Shown here: piece by piece, positions 15,264 through 22,944 of the stretch
Position numbering within the stretch: the stretch's first letter is position 1
Layout: every line of letters starts with the position of its first letter
NCBI GenBank assembly: GCA_964627805.1
Contig: CAZVLA010000012.1
Span: forward strand, 1-29,231
DNA: 29,231 bases
Source of the DNA: CAZAMI01 sp964627805
GTDB lineage: Archaea; Thermoproteota; Thermoprotei_A; Sulfolobales; NBVN01
Direction: 5' to 3'
Position numbers and translations under genes: made by a program
The notes under the pieces: generated by a model
Told to the model about the DNA's origin: nothing
Database searches by the model: none
The model's input: only the letters and a program-made list of their open reading frames with translations

Positions 15264-17738
15264 ATGGTGGAGTACATAAGGACCGATGAAGCTAAGAAGT
15301 TAAGTGTTGAGGAGGTATTGAGGAGACTAGGTACTTCACCTCAGAAGGGCTTAAGTAGTGAGGAAGCTAAGCGTAGGCTTAAGATTGTTGGTCCTAATGA
15401 AATACCTGAGAAGAAGGTACACCCAGTAATTAAGTTCCTAAGGCACTTCTGGGGACCAATACCATGGATGATCGAGGTAGCTGCCGTACTATCAGCGGTT
15501 ATTCAGCACTGGATTGACTTCTACATAATCGTAGCCCTACTACTAACGAACAGCATAGTCGGTTTCTGGCAGGAGCATAAGGCTGAGAACATTATTGAGT
15601 ACCTAAAGAAGAGACTATCACTAACAGCTAGGGTCTTGAGGGACGGTAAGTGGGTAGTGATTCCAGCTAAGGAACTAGTACCTGGAGACATCGTTAGGGT
15701 TAGGTTAGGTGATATCGTACCTGCGGACCTCAAGTTAATTGAGGGGGAGTACCTAATGGTTGATGAGTCAGTACTAACTGGTGAGTCACTACCCGTCGAG
15801 AAGAAGGTAGGTGACGTAGCTTACTCAGGATCGCTAGTTAAGCGTGGTGAAATGACTGGAGTCGTAGTTGCTACGGGACTCAACACATACTTCGGTAAGA
15901 CGGTTAGGTTAGTACAGGTAGCTAAGACAGTTAGTAAGTACCAGAAACTAATAGTTAGGGTTGGTGACTTCCTAATACTACTTACGTTAATGCTAGTAGC
16001 TGCTGTAGTAGTTATTGAGCTACACCGCGGTATGGACCCGCTAGAACTCGTTAGGTTCTCCTTAGTTCTTGTTGTTGCTGCTATACCTGCTGCTTTACCT
16101 GCTGTGCTATCCATTACTATGGCTATAGGTGCTTACGAACTAGCTAAGAAGCAGGCTATCGTGACTAGGTTAGTAGCTATTGAGGAGTTAGCAGGTGTTG
16201 ATGTCCTATGCGCTGATAAGACGGGGACCTTAACTAAGAATAGACTAACCGTTAAGGACCCCGTACCAATTACTGAGGGGTTTAGTAAGGGAGACGTAAT
16301 ACTCTACGCAGCTCTAGCTTCTAGGGAGGAGGATAAGGACCCAATCGACCTAGCAGTACTTGGTGCCCTAGAGAAGTACGGACTAAAGGAGAGGTACAGC
16401 AAGTACAAGCAGGTAATCTTCAGGCCGTTCGACCCAGTAACTAAGAGGACTGAAGCTGTTGTAGTAGGTCCTAACGGAGAGAAGTTCACCGTAGCTAAGG
16501 GAGCTCCCCAAGTAATACTGAAGCTAGTAGGTGGTGGTGCGGAGCTTGAGGATAGGGTGATGAAGGTAGTTGATGACCACGCAAGGCGTGGTTATAGGAT
16601 GATTGGTGTTGCTAAGACATTAGGTGGCGAGAAGGGTAGGTGGGTCTACGTAGGGTTAATACCTCTCTTCGACCCACCTAGGGAGGACGCTGCCGACACC
16701 ATAAGATTCCTTAAGGAGATGGGCGTTAGGGTTAAGATGATCACAGGTGATCACGTAGCTATTGCTAGAGAGATTGGTAGGATGTTAGGTATAGGTACTA
16801 GGATCTACACCTACGAGGAGTTAAGGAGCGTATCACACTCAAGAGCTGAGAAGATGATTGAGGAGGCTGACGGATTCGCTCAAGTATTCCCAGAGCATAA
16901 GTACATGATCGTAGATGCCCTACAGAAGCACGGTCACTACGTAGCTATGACTGGTGACGGCGTTAATGACGCACCAGCACTTAAGAAGGCCGACGTAGGT
17001 ATCGCGGTTGCTGGTGCTACCGACGCCGCTAGGGCGGCTGCCGACATAGCCCTACTAGCTCCGGGTATCTCAGTCATTAAGGACGCCATAGTAACTGCTA
17101 GGAAGATATTCAAGAGGATGTATAGCTACGTAGTCTATAGGATAACCGAGACTATTAGGGTCCTCTTCTTCATAGCCTTAGCTATACTGACGTTCAACTT
17201 CTACCCAGTAACTCCAGTACTCATAATACTCCTAGCCCTACTCAATGACTTACCAATACTCACTATAGCCTACGATAACGTAACGATAGGTAAGAGACCT
17301 GAGAGGTGGAACATACCTAGGATACTAGCACTATCAACTGTATTAGGCTTCGTAGGTGTACTTGAGTCATTCCTACTACTCTACATAGGTATTAAGGTAT
17401 TCGGGCTATCACCGACTACCCAACTAGCGACTCTACAGACATTCATATTCCTTAAGTTAGCTGTTGCTGGTCACTTAACGATATTCGTTACAAGGACTAG
17501 AGGACCCTTCTGGTCAATAATGCCTGGTAAGTGGTTACTAATAACCGCGATAGCTACTAAGGTAGCAGCTACGATCGTAGCTATCTACGGATTCGGTATA
17601 GCGGCACCAATACCTGCTTGGATGGCTGGTTTCGTATGGATCTACTGCTTAATATGGTTCATTATTGAAGACTCGATGAAGTTAGCTGTCTATAGGATCT
17701 TCAGGGGTGAGGTACCTATATTTAGGAGGCACTTCTAA
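15264..17738 (+). CDS. P3A-type proton-exporting P-type ATPase
   Basis: 824 residues from ATG 15264, which has GGTG exactly 6 nt upstream; the frame-first GTG 15255 overlaps that SD. The P-type core is complete: PGDIVRVRLGDIVPAD and LTGES (actuator domain), VLCADKTGTLTKN with the phosphorylated Asp at residue 318, MITGDH, and MTGDGVNDAPALKKADVGIAVA. About ten membrane helices are visible. It belongs with plant/fungal plasma-membrane and methanogen proton pumps: LLLTNSIVGFWQEH in M2 and LLNDLPILTIAYDN in M6 carry the Asn and Asp of the proton pathway. It would pump protons outward using ATP. It lacks the long C-terminal autoinhibitory domain of the plant enzymes. A T5 run at 17748-17752 follows the stop. 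Confidence 0.95.
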   Translation: MVEYIRTDEAKKLSVEEVLRRLGTSPQKGLSSEEAKRRLKIVGPNEIPEKKVHPVIKFLRHFWGPIPWMIEVAAVLSAVIQHWIDFYIIVALLLTNSIVGFWQEHKAENIIEYLKKRLSLTARVLRDGKWVVIPAKELVPGDIVRVRLGDIVPADLKLIEGEYLMVDESVLTGESLPVEKKVGDVAYSGSLVKRGEMTGVVVATGLNTYFGKTVRLVQVAKTVSKYQKLIVRVGDFLILLTLMLVAAVVVIELHRGMDPLELVRFSLVLVVAAIPAALPAVLSITMAIGAYELAKKQAIVTRLVAIEELAGVDVLCADKTGTLTKNRLTVKDPVPITEGFSKGDVILYAALASREEDKDPIDLAVLGALEKYGLKERYSKYKQVIFRPFDPVTKRTEAVVVGPNGEKFTVAKGAPQVILKLVGGGAELEDRVMKVVDDHARRGYRMIGVAKTLGGEKGRWVYVGLIPLFDPPREDAADTIRFLKEMGVRVKMITGDHVAIAREIGRMLGIGTRIYTYEELRSVSHSRAEKMIEEADGFAQVFPEHKYMIVDALQKHGHYVAMTGDGVNDAPALKKADVGIAVAGATDAARAAADIALLAPGISVIKDAIVTARKIFKRMYSYVVYRITETIRVLFFIALAILTFNFYPVTPVLIILLALLNDLPILTIAYDNVTIGKRPERWNIPRILALSTVLGFVGVLESFLLLYIGIKVFGLSPTTQLATLQTFIFLKLAVAGHLTIFVTRTRGPFWSIMPGKWLLITAIATKVAATIVAIYGFGIAAPIPAWMAGFVWIYCLIWFIIEDSMKLAVYRIFRGEVPIFRRHF

Positions 17739-17768
17739 ATTAAGTACTTTTTAAGTAAGATTGATTCA

Positions 17769-18554
17769 CTACCTAATAGCTACGTAATGCCTACAGTACT
17801 TACTGAATAACCACCTACCCCCACCTAACTTAATCACCTTAATTACTCCCTCATTACTTACTGGATGCATTGAAGCTACTGCGTAAACACCCTTATTAAG
17901 TAGTGGTTTTGGGTGTACTGAAGCTGTAGGACCTACGAGTACTAACCTACACCCCCTAACCCTACTTAACTCCATGATGTAGTCTATCGTGTCATTAACT
18001 AAGGTAGCTCCAGTAACTACTAAAGTACCGTTACTAGGTACTAACCTAGGTATTGATGTATCAGGTAATGCATTACCGCACCTAAAGCATGGGTTCCTCT
18101 CAACGACCCTAATATCCCTAATACCTAAGGATCTTAACTCCCTAATTAGGGGCCCCATATTACCGATAACTAGTACGGGCTCATTAATGATCCCGTGAAT
18201 TAACTTAGTAATTTCACTACCAGTAACTAACCTAAAGTCGATCCTGTACTTAGCACCCCATAGGAGGTAGTTAGAGAGTGCGTTGAGTAGGGCAGTACCT
18301 AATGACTTAATCAATGACGTACTTGAGGATACATAATTAATTAGTTCCTCAACCCTAACCTCATTAGGTATTGAGTAGGGTGAGCCGATAACGTCCTCAG
18401 TAAGGGTTATTGCAGTACCTAACCACTCAGTACCGTCAACATCAATGAGTACGTACGTATACCTAACACCAACGCAGTAATCACGAACCCTAACTGAAGC
18501 ACCTAATGACTCAATAGCGTTGAGGACCCAGTAACAAACATCATCAATAAGCAA
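17769..18554 (-). CDS. DUF4213/DUF364 protein (putative metal-chelation, Rossmann-like)
   Basis: 261 residues from TTG 18554, which lies 6 nt after GGTG; the first GTG of the frame (18563) lies upstream without its own SD. The N-terminal part is DUF4213-like (enolase-N-like), with GTAITLTED and LGTALLNALSNYLLW. The C-terminal DUF364 Rossmann-like part has VIGNMGPLIRELRSLG, VVERNP, TLVVTGATLVNDTIDYIM and LVGPTASVHPKPLLNKGV. A CFRCGN motif adds a Cys pair, and KYCRHY is near the end. The family is linked to heavy-metal chelation or metal-cofactor handling by annotation only. A perfect 8-bp inverted repeat lies just upstream, suggesting control by a repressor. Confidence 0.82.
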   Translation of the reverse strand: MLIDDVCYWVLNAIESLGASVRVRDYCVGVRYTYVLIDVDGTEWLGTAITLTEDVIGSPYSIPNEVRVEELINYVSSSTSLIKSLGTALLNALSNYLLWGAKYRIDFRLVTGSEITKLIHGIINEPVLVIGNMGPLIRELRSLGIRDIRVVERNPCFRCGNALPDTSIPRLVPSNGTLVVTGATLVNDTIDYIMELSRVRGCRLVLVGPTASVHPKPLLNKGVYAVASMHPVSNEGVIKVIKLGGGRWLFSKYCRHYVAIR

Positions 18555-18572
18555 CTCACACACCCCAGACGT

Positions 18573-18592
18573 ACCTACTTAGTAAAGTAGGT
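18573..18592. promoter_or_regulatory. Operator-like inverted repeat upstream of DUF364 gene
   Basis: ACCTACTT-AGTA-AAGTAGGT is a perfect 8-bp inverted repeat with a 4-nt centre. It lies 19 nt before the TTG start, between the start and a TATA-like TTTATTTTTA (minus strand, 18601-18613). It would cover the inferred transcript start, the usual place for an archaeal repressor site. A leader hairpin is an alternative. Confidence 0.5.
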
Positions 18593-18659
18593 GCACTGAG
18601 TAAAAATAAAGCTACGTCACTAAATTAAGGTAACTTACCGAAGGTATTGGTGAGTTAGC

Positions 18660-18727
18660 GGTCGGCAGGCGGGACCCACCCTCATCCTCGGGCACTAGCC
18701 CGCGTCAGGTGGGGTCGCGGGCCTCAA
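18660..18727 (-). ncRNA. Candidate GC-rich structured RNA with possible kink-turn
   Basis: A sharply GC-rich island in an A/T-rich gap, with no plausible ORF. On the minus strand it folds as ACCCCACC / GGTGGGT around an internal loop, capped by CGGGC-TAGT-GCCCG. The internal loop has TGACG on one side and AGGATGAG on the other. This allows tandem G-A pairs next to a three-nucleotide bulge, the pattern of a kink-turn bound by L7Ae. The plus strand lacks the GA pairs, so minus is preferred. A TATA-like CTAATTAAGAG (minus strand, 18752-18762) is about 27 nt upstream of 18730, and a T-rich run follows at 18601-18613. An H/ACA-type guide is possible, but I cannot find a convincing ACA box or pocket. 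It could also be part of a long leader of the DUF364 gene. Confidence 0.55.
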
Positions 18728-18764
18728 TAATTAATGCGTCCCAGACTGAATAACTCTTAATTAG

Positions 18765-18828
18765 TCTTCAGTGGCGGCCGTTGTCTTCATTGCTTAAGGC
18801 TCAGTTCTTCCAAGGCTCAACATCCGTT
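18765..18828 (-). ncRNA. Candidate C/D box sRNA with guide matching 23S rRNA helix 69 region
   Basis: On the minus strand the order is ATGTTGA (box C, 18823-18817, one change from RTGATGA), 12-nt guide GCCTTGGAAGAA (18816-18805), CTGA (box D', 18804-18801), a 10-nt spacer, ATGAAGA (box C', 18790-18784, one change), 12-nt guide CAACGGCCGCCA (18783-18772), and CTGA (box D, 18771-18768). Both guides have the canonical length and both D boxes are exact. The second guide contains nine bases complementary to GGCGGCCGU, a nearly universal sequence of 23S rRNA at the start of helix 69. This predicts methylation of the G about E. coli position 1906. The box C change affects a base used in the kink-turn, so confidence is lower than for the sRNA at 1473. 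Confidence 0.6.
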
Positions 18829-18910
18829 AATCAAGTACTTACTGAGTTCTTAAGTAGTTAGTACTTCCTCAGCGGTAGTGTCATTACCCCCGTAATGAAT
18901 TCCTTAGTGG

Positions 18911-20155
18911 GTGTTGGGTAGGCCGGGTATTAAGGTACCAACTAGGGTGTGTATTGAGTGTAAGGGTGCTAGGAGGCTATGCGGGTTACCTAAGTGCCCA
19001 CTCCTAGTTAGTGCTAGGGCTAGGTTGAGGTTAGGTATTAAGTTAAGTAATGGGTTACTAGACGGCTCCTCACCCCCCTCAGTCATTGTTGGTGAGGAGG
19101 GTTACCCTAGGGTTAGGGTCTACTTAGGCGTACCACCTAACACCTACGGATTAAGTGCTAGGATCTACGACTCACCTAAGGACTGGCACTTAAGGTTGGG
19201 ACTAACCGATATTATTGAGTTAAGGAGTAACTTAGTGTATGCTTCATTAGGTATTGACGTTAGGAGACCTGAGGTACTTTATGAGAGGGAGGTTGGGTTA
19301 GCTGGTGTCTCGTTGAAGCCAGTCACTATGGAGGCTGAATTAATTAAGCCCCCTAAAGCAGTAATTACGTTCAACCCCTACCTACCACCTAGGGGGCCCT
19401 CATCACCAGCTAGTAAGGTTAGGGTTGTTGAGAACCCAAGCCTAAGCCGTAAGTTAGAATCACTAATATGGGATGACGTTAAGGCTTCAGAAGCTGTTTG
19501 GGAGCTCTTCATTAGTGGTGAGGAGTTCTACAATATAGTTAGGGCGTTAACCCTAGGCTTCCTAGGTAGGAGGGTCGGTAGGAGGGCAGTACCTACTAGG
19601 TGGGGGGTAACGGCTGTCGACTCAATACTCACTAATAAGATGCTTAGGTTCGTTAGGGCATCACCCCCATTAAGTAGTGTTAAGGTGTACTACAGTAAGT
19701 ACCTACACAATAAGTACACAGTAGTGATAGCTCCCGGGAAGTACTCCTCAGTATGGATTGAGGTGTGGAGGCCGCACTCACTATGGAACCCATCAAGCAA
19801 CCCCTCAGTACTTATTGTGAGGGACGACTTTAGGGGGGTACCTAACTTAATGGATGGTGGTTTCCTAGCAGCTAGGGAGGCTGTTGTTGAGTACTTATGG
19901 AGTATCGGTAGGCAGGGTAGGGTAGTCATTCTTAGGGAGGTAGAGCCTCAGTACATATACCCAGTAGGTAATTGGCAGATAAGAATGACCGTAGCTCACG
20001 CATTAAGGAGGGGTGAGGTCCTTAAGGACCCAACACCTAATGAGTTAAGGGAATTCATTAGTAGGGTTCATGAAGTACCTAAGGAAGTTACTGACTACGT
20101 AATTAAGGAGGTCTACGGGATTAAGTATAAGCCCCTCAACCACTTCACGAAGTAG
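18911..20155 (+). CDS. nreA: Archaeal DNA-repair protein NreA
   Basis: 414 residues, the normal length of the Nre family. The N-terminal zinc motif is present: Cys14, Cys17, Cys24 and Cys29 in CIECKGARRLCGLPKCPLL. Further family blocks are NPYLPPRGP, LGFLGRRVGRRAVPTRWGVTAVDS, and VEPQYIYPVGNWQIR. The last residues, YKPLNHFTK, fit a degenerate PIP box (Y-x-x-L-x-x-F-T). This agrees with the known interaction of NreA with PCNA in archaeal repair after alkylation or crosslink damage. The start is uncertain: GTG 18911 and TTG 18914 are both possible, and no SD has normal spacing. The radical SAM gene follows 17 bases later on the same strand. Confidence 0.88.
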   Translation: MLGRPGIKVPTRVCIECKGARRLCGLPKCPLLVSARARLRLGIKLSNGLLDGSSPPSVIVGEEGYPRVRVYLGVPPNTYGLSARIYDSPKDWHLRLGLTDIIELRSNLVYASLGIDVRRPEVLYEREVGLAGVSLKPVTMEAELIKPPKAVITFNPYLPPRGPSSPASKVRVVENPSLSRKLESLIWDDVKASEAVWELFISGEEFYNIVRALTLGFLGRRVGRRAVPTRWGVTAVDSILTNKMLRFVRASPPLSSVKVYYSKYLHNKYTVVIAPGKYSSVWIEVWRPHSLWNPSSNPSVLIVRDDFRGVPNLMDGGFLAAREAVVEYLWSIGRQGRVVILREVEPQYIYPVGNWQIRMTVAHALRRGEVLKDPTPNELREFISRVHEVPKEVTDYVIKEVYGIKYKPLNHFTK

Positions 20156-20172
20156 TAGGGAGTAGTTACTGA

Positions 20173-21744
20173 ATGAAGATAGCGGTAATTGACTGCTTAG
20201 GGTGCGGCTCTAGTGGGAGGAGGTACTCAACCCTAGACGTAATTAGTGTAGGTCCTAGGTTATTAGTAGGTATTATTGAGGGCTTAGGTCATGAGGCGGA
20301 CCTAATCCTTTGTGAGGAGGGTATTAAGGGTGGTGTTAGGGGTTATGACGCGGTATTCGTCTCCGGTATGGCTACTGATGTTGAGTCAATGATTAGGGTA
20401 GTTAGTAGGTGTGGTGCCGTACCTAAGGCGGCTGGTGGTCCCTCATGCGTTGAGTACTCAAGACTCCTTAGGGGAGGCTTCGACTACGTAGTATATGGTG
20501 AGGCTGAAGCATCGATACCTAAGCTACTTAAGGTACTTGAAGGCCTTACTGAACCTAATGAAGTACCTAACCTAATCTACAGAGTAGGTAATGAGTTAGT
20601 AAGGAATGAAGGCCCTAAGTACCTAGGACGTAATGAGTTATGGAGGTACGAACCATCAGTTAAGGTAATTACTAAGTACCCGGGGTGGTGGGGTGCTAGG
20701 ATCTACGTTGAGGTCGTTAGGGGCTGTAGTAACTTCTTCAGACCAACCATACCACTACCAAACGGTAGGAAGTGCGTGGGTTGCGGTAAGTGCAGGTCCG
20801 GTGACTTAATTGATAGGCTTGAGTGCCCCGTAGGGATACCGCCTGGTTGTGGGTACTGCTCCGTACCATCACTCTTCGGACCGCCTAGGTCTAGACCATT
20901 AAGTAGTATCTTGAGGGAGGTTAAGGAGTTACTTAGGTTAGGTATTCGTAGGTTAGTACTTAGTGCTCCGGACTTCCTAGACTACGGTAGGGACTTACTA
21001 GTAGATCCTAAACCATTAACTAACCCTAGGGAACCACCACCTAATCTAGGAGCTATTGAGGAGTTACTGAGTAGCGTATCTGAACTCATTAAGTCATCAG
21101 GGCGTAGGGTTTACTTAATGATTGAGAACGTAAAGCCTAACCTAGTTAGTGAGGAGGTTGCTGAGTTACTTGGTAAGTACTTGAGGGGTACACCAGTGAG
21201 TATAGGTCTTGAGACCGGTGATGAGTGGCATCACAGAGCATTAGGTAGGCCCTCAACAGTTAATGAAGTCATTAAGGCTGTTGAGTTACTTAGTAGGGCT
21301 GGTCTTAAGCCCTACGTATACCTAATCCACGGATTACCCGGTGAGAGTAAATCAACTATTAAGAACACTATTAAGGTAGTTAGGAAGTTATGGAGGTTAG
21401 GTGTTGAGAAGATAACGCTCTATAGGTTCACACCATTCAAGGGGACAGCATTCGGTGGTTTTAGGAAGCCACCACCAGCTATTAAGTCAGTAACTGCTAA
21501 GAAGCTGTACTACTTAGTTAGGAGGTTGAATAGGGAGGCTAAGGAGAGGTTATTAGGTAGTGTCGTTGAAGCTACCGTAGTCTCTAGGGTGGGTAAGTCA
21601 TTAATAGCTTACACACTACCTCACGGACCAGTAATTAAGTTATTAGGTAGTAGTGAGTTAATAGGTAAGTTAGTTAGGGTTAGAGTTACTCACGTAGAGA
21701 GCGATAGGGTAGTTCATGGGGTAGTTACTGAGGTTCTTGAGTAG
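20173..21744 (+). CDS. B12-binding domain radical SAM protein with split cysteine motif and C-terminal TRAM-like domain
   Basis: 523 residues. Residues 1-125 look like a cobalamin-binding-type Rossmann domain (VFVSGMATDV, AGGPSC, YVVYGEAE), although a B12-ligand DxHxxG is not evident. The radical SAM barrel begins at YVEVVRGC (Cys185). The remaining cluster cysteines appear to be CGYC (Cys226, Cys229), after a roughly 40-residue insertion holding Cys201, 204, 207 and 218. Later barrel motifs are ready to recognise: SIGLETGDEWHHRALGRP and YVYLIHGLPGE. The last 65 residues resemble a TRAM domain, which binds RNA in MiaB-like methylthiotransferases. An RNA-modifying role is possible but unproven. 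It is codirectional with nreA, and its stop abuts that of the convergent permease gene. Confidence 0.85.
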   Translation: MKIAVIDCLGCGSSGRRYSTLDVISVGPRLLVGIIEGLGHEADLILCEEGIKGGVRGYDAVFVSGMATDVESMIRVVSRCGAVPKAAGGPSCVEYSRLLRGGFDYVVYGEAEASIPKLLKVLEGLTEPNEVPNLIYRVGNELVRNEGPKYLGRNELWRYEPSVKVITKYPGWWGARIYVEVVRGCSNFFRPTIPLPNGRKCVGCGKCRSGDLIDRLECPVGIPPGCGYCSVPSLFGPPRSRPLSSILREVKELLRLGIRRLVLSAPDFLDYGRDLLVDPKPLTNPREPPPNLGAIEELLSSVSELIKSSGRRVYLMIENVKPNLVSEEVAELLGKYLRGTPVSIGLETGDEWHHRALGRPSTVNEVIKAVELLSRAGLKPYVYLIHGLPGESKSTIKNTIKVVRKLWRLGVEKITLYRFTPFKGTAFGGFRKPPPAIKSVTAKKLYYLVRRLNREAKERLLGSVVEATVVSRVGKSLIAYTLPHGPVIKLLGSSELIGKLVRVRVTHVESDRVVHGVVTEVLE

Positions 21745-22944
21745 TTACTCATACCTAAGAGCCTCCGTAGGACTTAACTTAGCAGCCCTCCAAGCTGGGT
21801 AGGTAGCTGACGCAGTAGCTACAGCTACTGAGATTATAGCTGCTAACGCCATGTACGTAGTATTAAGTACTACTACGTGAGGACCTACGGAACCACTAAC
21901 CCTACCCGGTCTGTGAGGCATCGGTACTACGTTAATACCTAGGGCAGGTGCTACGTAAGTCGCTAAGACACCTACTGCAGTACCTACTAAAGCACCTAAA
22001 GCACCTATTATCACTCCCTGAAGTAGGTATAGCTTAAGTACGTCTAAGTCCCTCATACCTAACGCCTTAAGAACCCCGATCTCCCTAACCCTCTCTAGCA
22101 CCGTAACCATCATTATATTGAAGGTACCTAAGCCAGCAGCTACGAAGGCTGTACTAGCTACTGACGTTAGTAACGTGTTTAAGCTGCCCATTACGTTAGA
22201 TACTGTAGTCATTACCTGCTTAACCGATATTACCCTAGCCCTACCACCGAAGACGGCCTTAAGCATCTCAGTAATGCTATCTACGTACTCAGTACTTAAT
22301 GCCTTAATAACTAAGACGTCGTAACCACTACCCCTAATCAATGTTCTTAAGTACGTAATAGGTACGAATACGGCGTCATCTACTTGGATAAAGAGTATTG
22401 AGGTTCCGTAAGTCTCTAAAACACCCGTAACCGTTAGTAGGAGTGACCTCTTACCAACGTAAATAACTATTGGCTGACCAGCCTCAGCACCTGAGGTACC
22501 GTATGAGTTAGCTACTTCAGAACCTACTACTGCTTGAGGTGCTGGTGCTTCGTAGTATACGTAACCACTACTTAACCTAACACTACCTAGTAGGTCATTG
22601 AGCTCAGTAGCTGATACACCAACTAACCAAGCACTATCCTCAAGACCAGGTACTACAGCCCTAATAACTAGGAGGGGTATTACCTCAGAAACACCCGGTA
22701 GTGACTTAACCCTAGCTACGTCAGCATCGGTTAAGGGCATCCTACCCCTACCAACAACTACTACGGTATTAGGTCCTAGGGACTCGAGGTTAGATAGTAC
22801 TGAAGCCTTAACACTAGCTACCTCAGCTGAGAGTACGACAATGACTATGACACCAACCGATACAGCAGCTACGGTTAATGCCGCCCTCAACCTACGCTCA
22901 CTTAACTGCCTCCAAGCTAGGCTCACTAGGTCCGTAAACCTCAC
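21745..22944 (-). CDS. MacB/FtsX-type ABC transporter permease
   Basis: 399 residues. An N-terminal helix (LTVAAVSVGVIVIVVLS) is followed by an extracellular MacB core domain (about residues 45-240, TVVVVGRGRMPLTDADVARVKSLPGV). Three further helices come after it, with the FtsX-family segment NIMMVTVLERVREIGVLKALGM that contacts the ATPase, ending in YPAWRAAKLSPTEALRYE. This is the MacB/LolE-type VII ABC topology, which transmits force across the membrane rather than forming a channel. GTG 22944 shares its G with the TAG stop of the upstream Ig-repeat gene (TAGTG) and has GGGGGTG 7 nt before it, so the two genes are coupled. Confidence 0.93.
   Translation of the reverse strand: MRFTDLVSLAWRQLSERRLRAALTVAAVSVGVIVIVVLSAEVASVKASVLSNLESLGPNTVVVVGRGRMPLTDADVARVKSLPGVSEVIPLLVIRAVVPGLEDSAWLVGVSATELNDLLGSVRLSSGYVYYEAPAPQAVVGSEVANSYGTSGAEAGQPIVIYVGKRSLLLTVTGVLETYGTSILFIQVDDAVFVPITYLRTLIRGSGYDVLVIKALSTEYVDSITEMLKAVFGGRARVISVKQVMTTVSNVMGSLNTLLTSVASTAFVAAGLGTFNIMMVTVLERVREIGVLKALGMRDLDVLKLYLLQGVIIGALGALVGTAVGVLATYVAPALGINVVPMPHRPGRVSGSVGPHVVVLNTTYMALAAIISVAVATASATYPAWRAAKLSPTEALRYE

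Noticed and set aside
18660..18727. GC-rich island considered as a tRNA, SRP RNA or RNase P RNA
   Set aside because: No T-arm GGTTC motif or acceptor stem for tRNA, no GGAA-type SRP loop, no RNase P core sequences; kept only as an unclassified hairpin.
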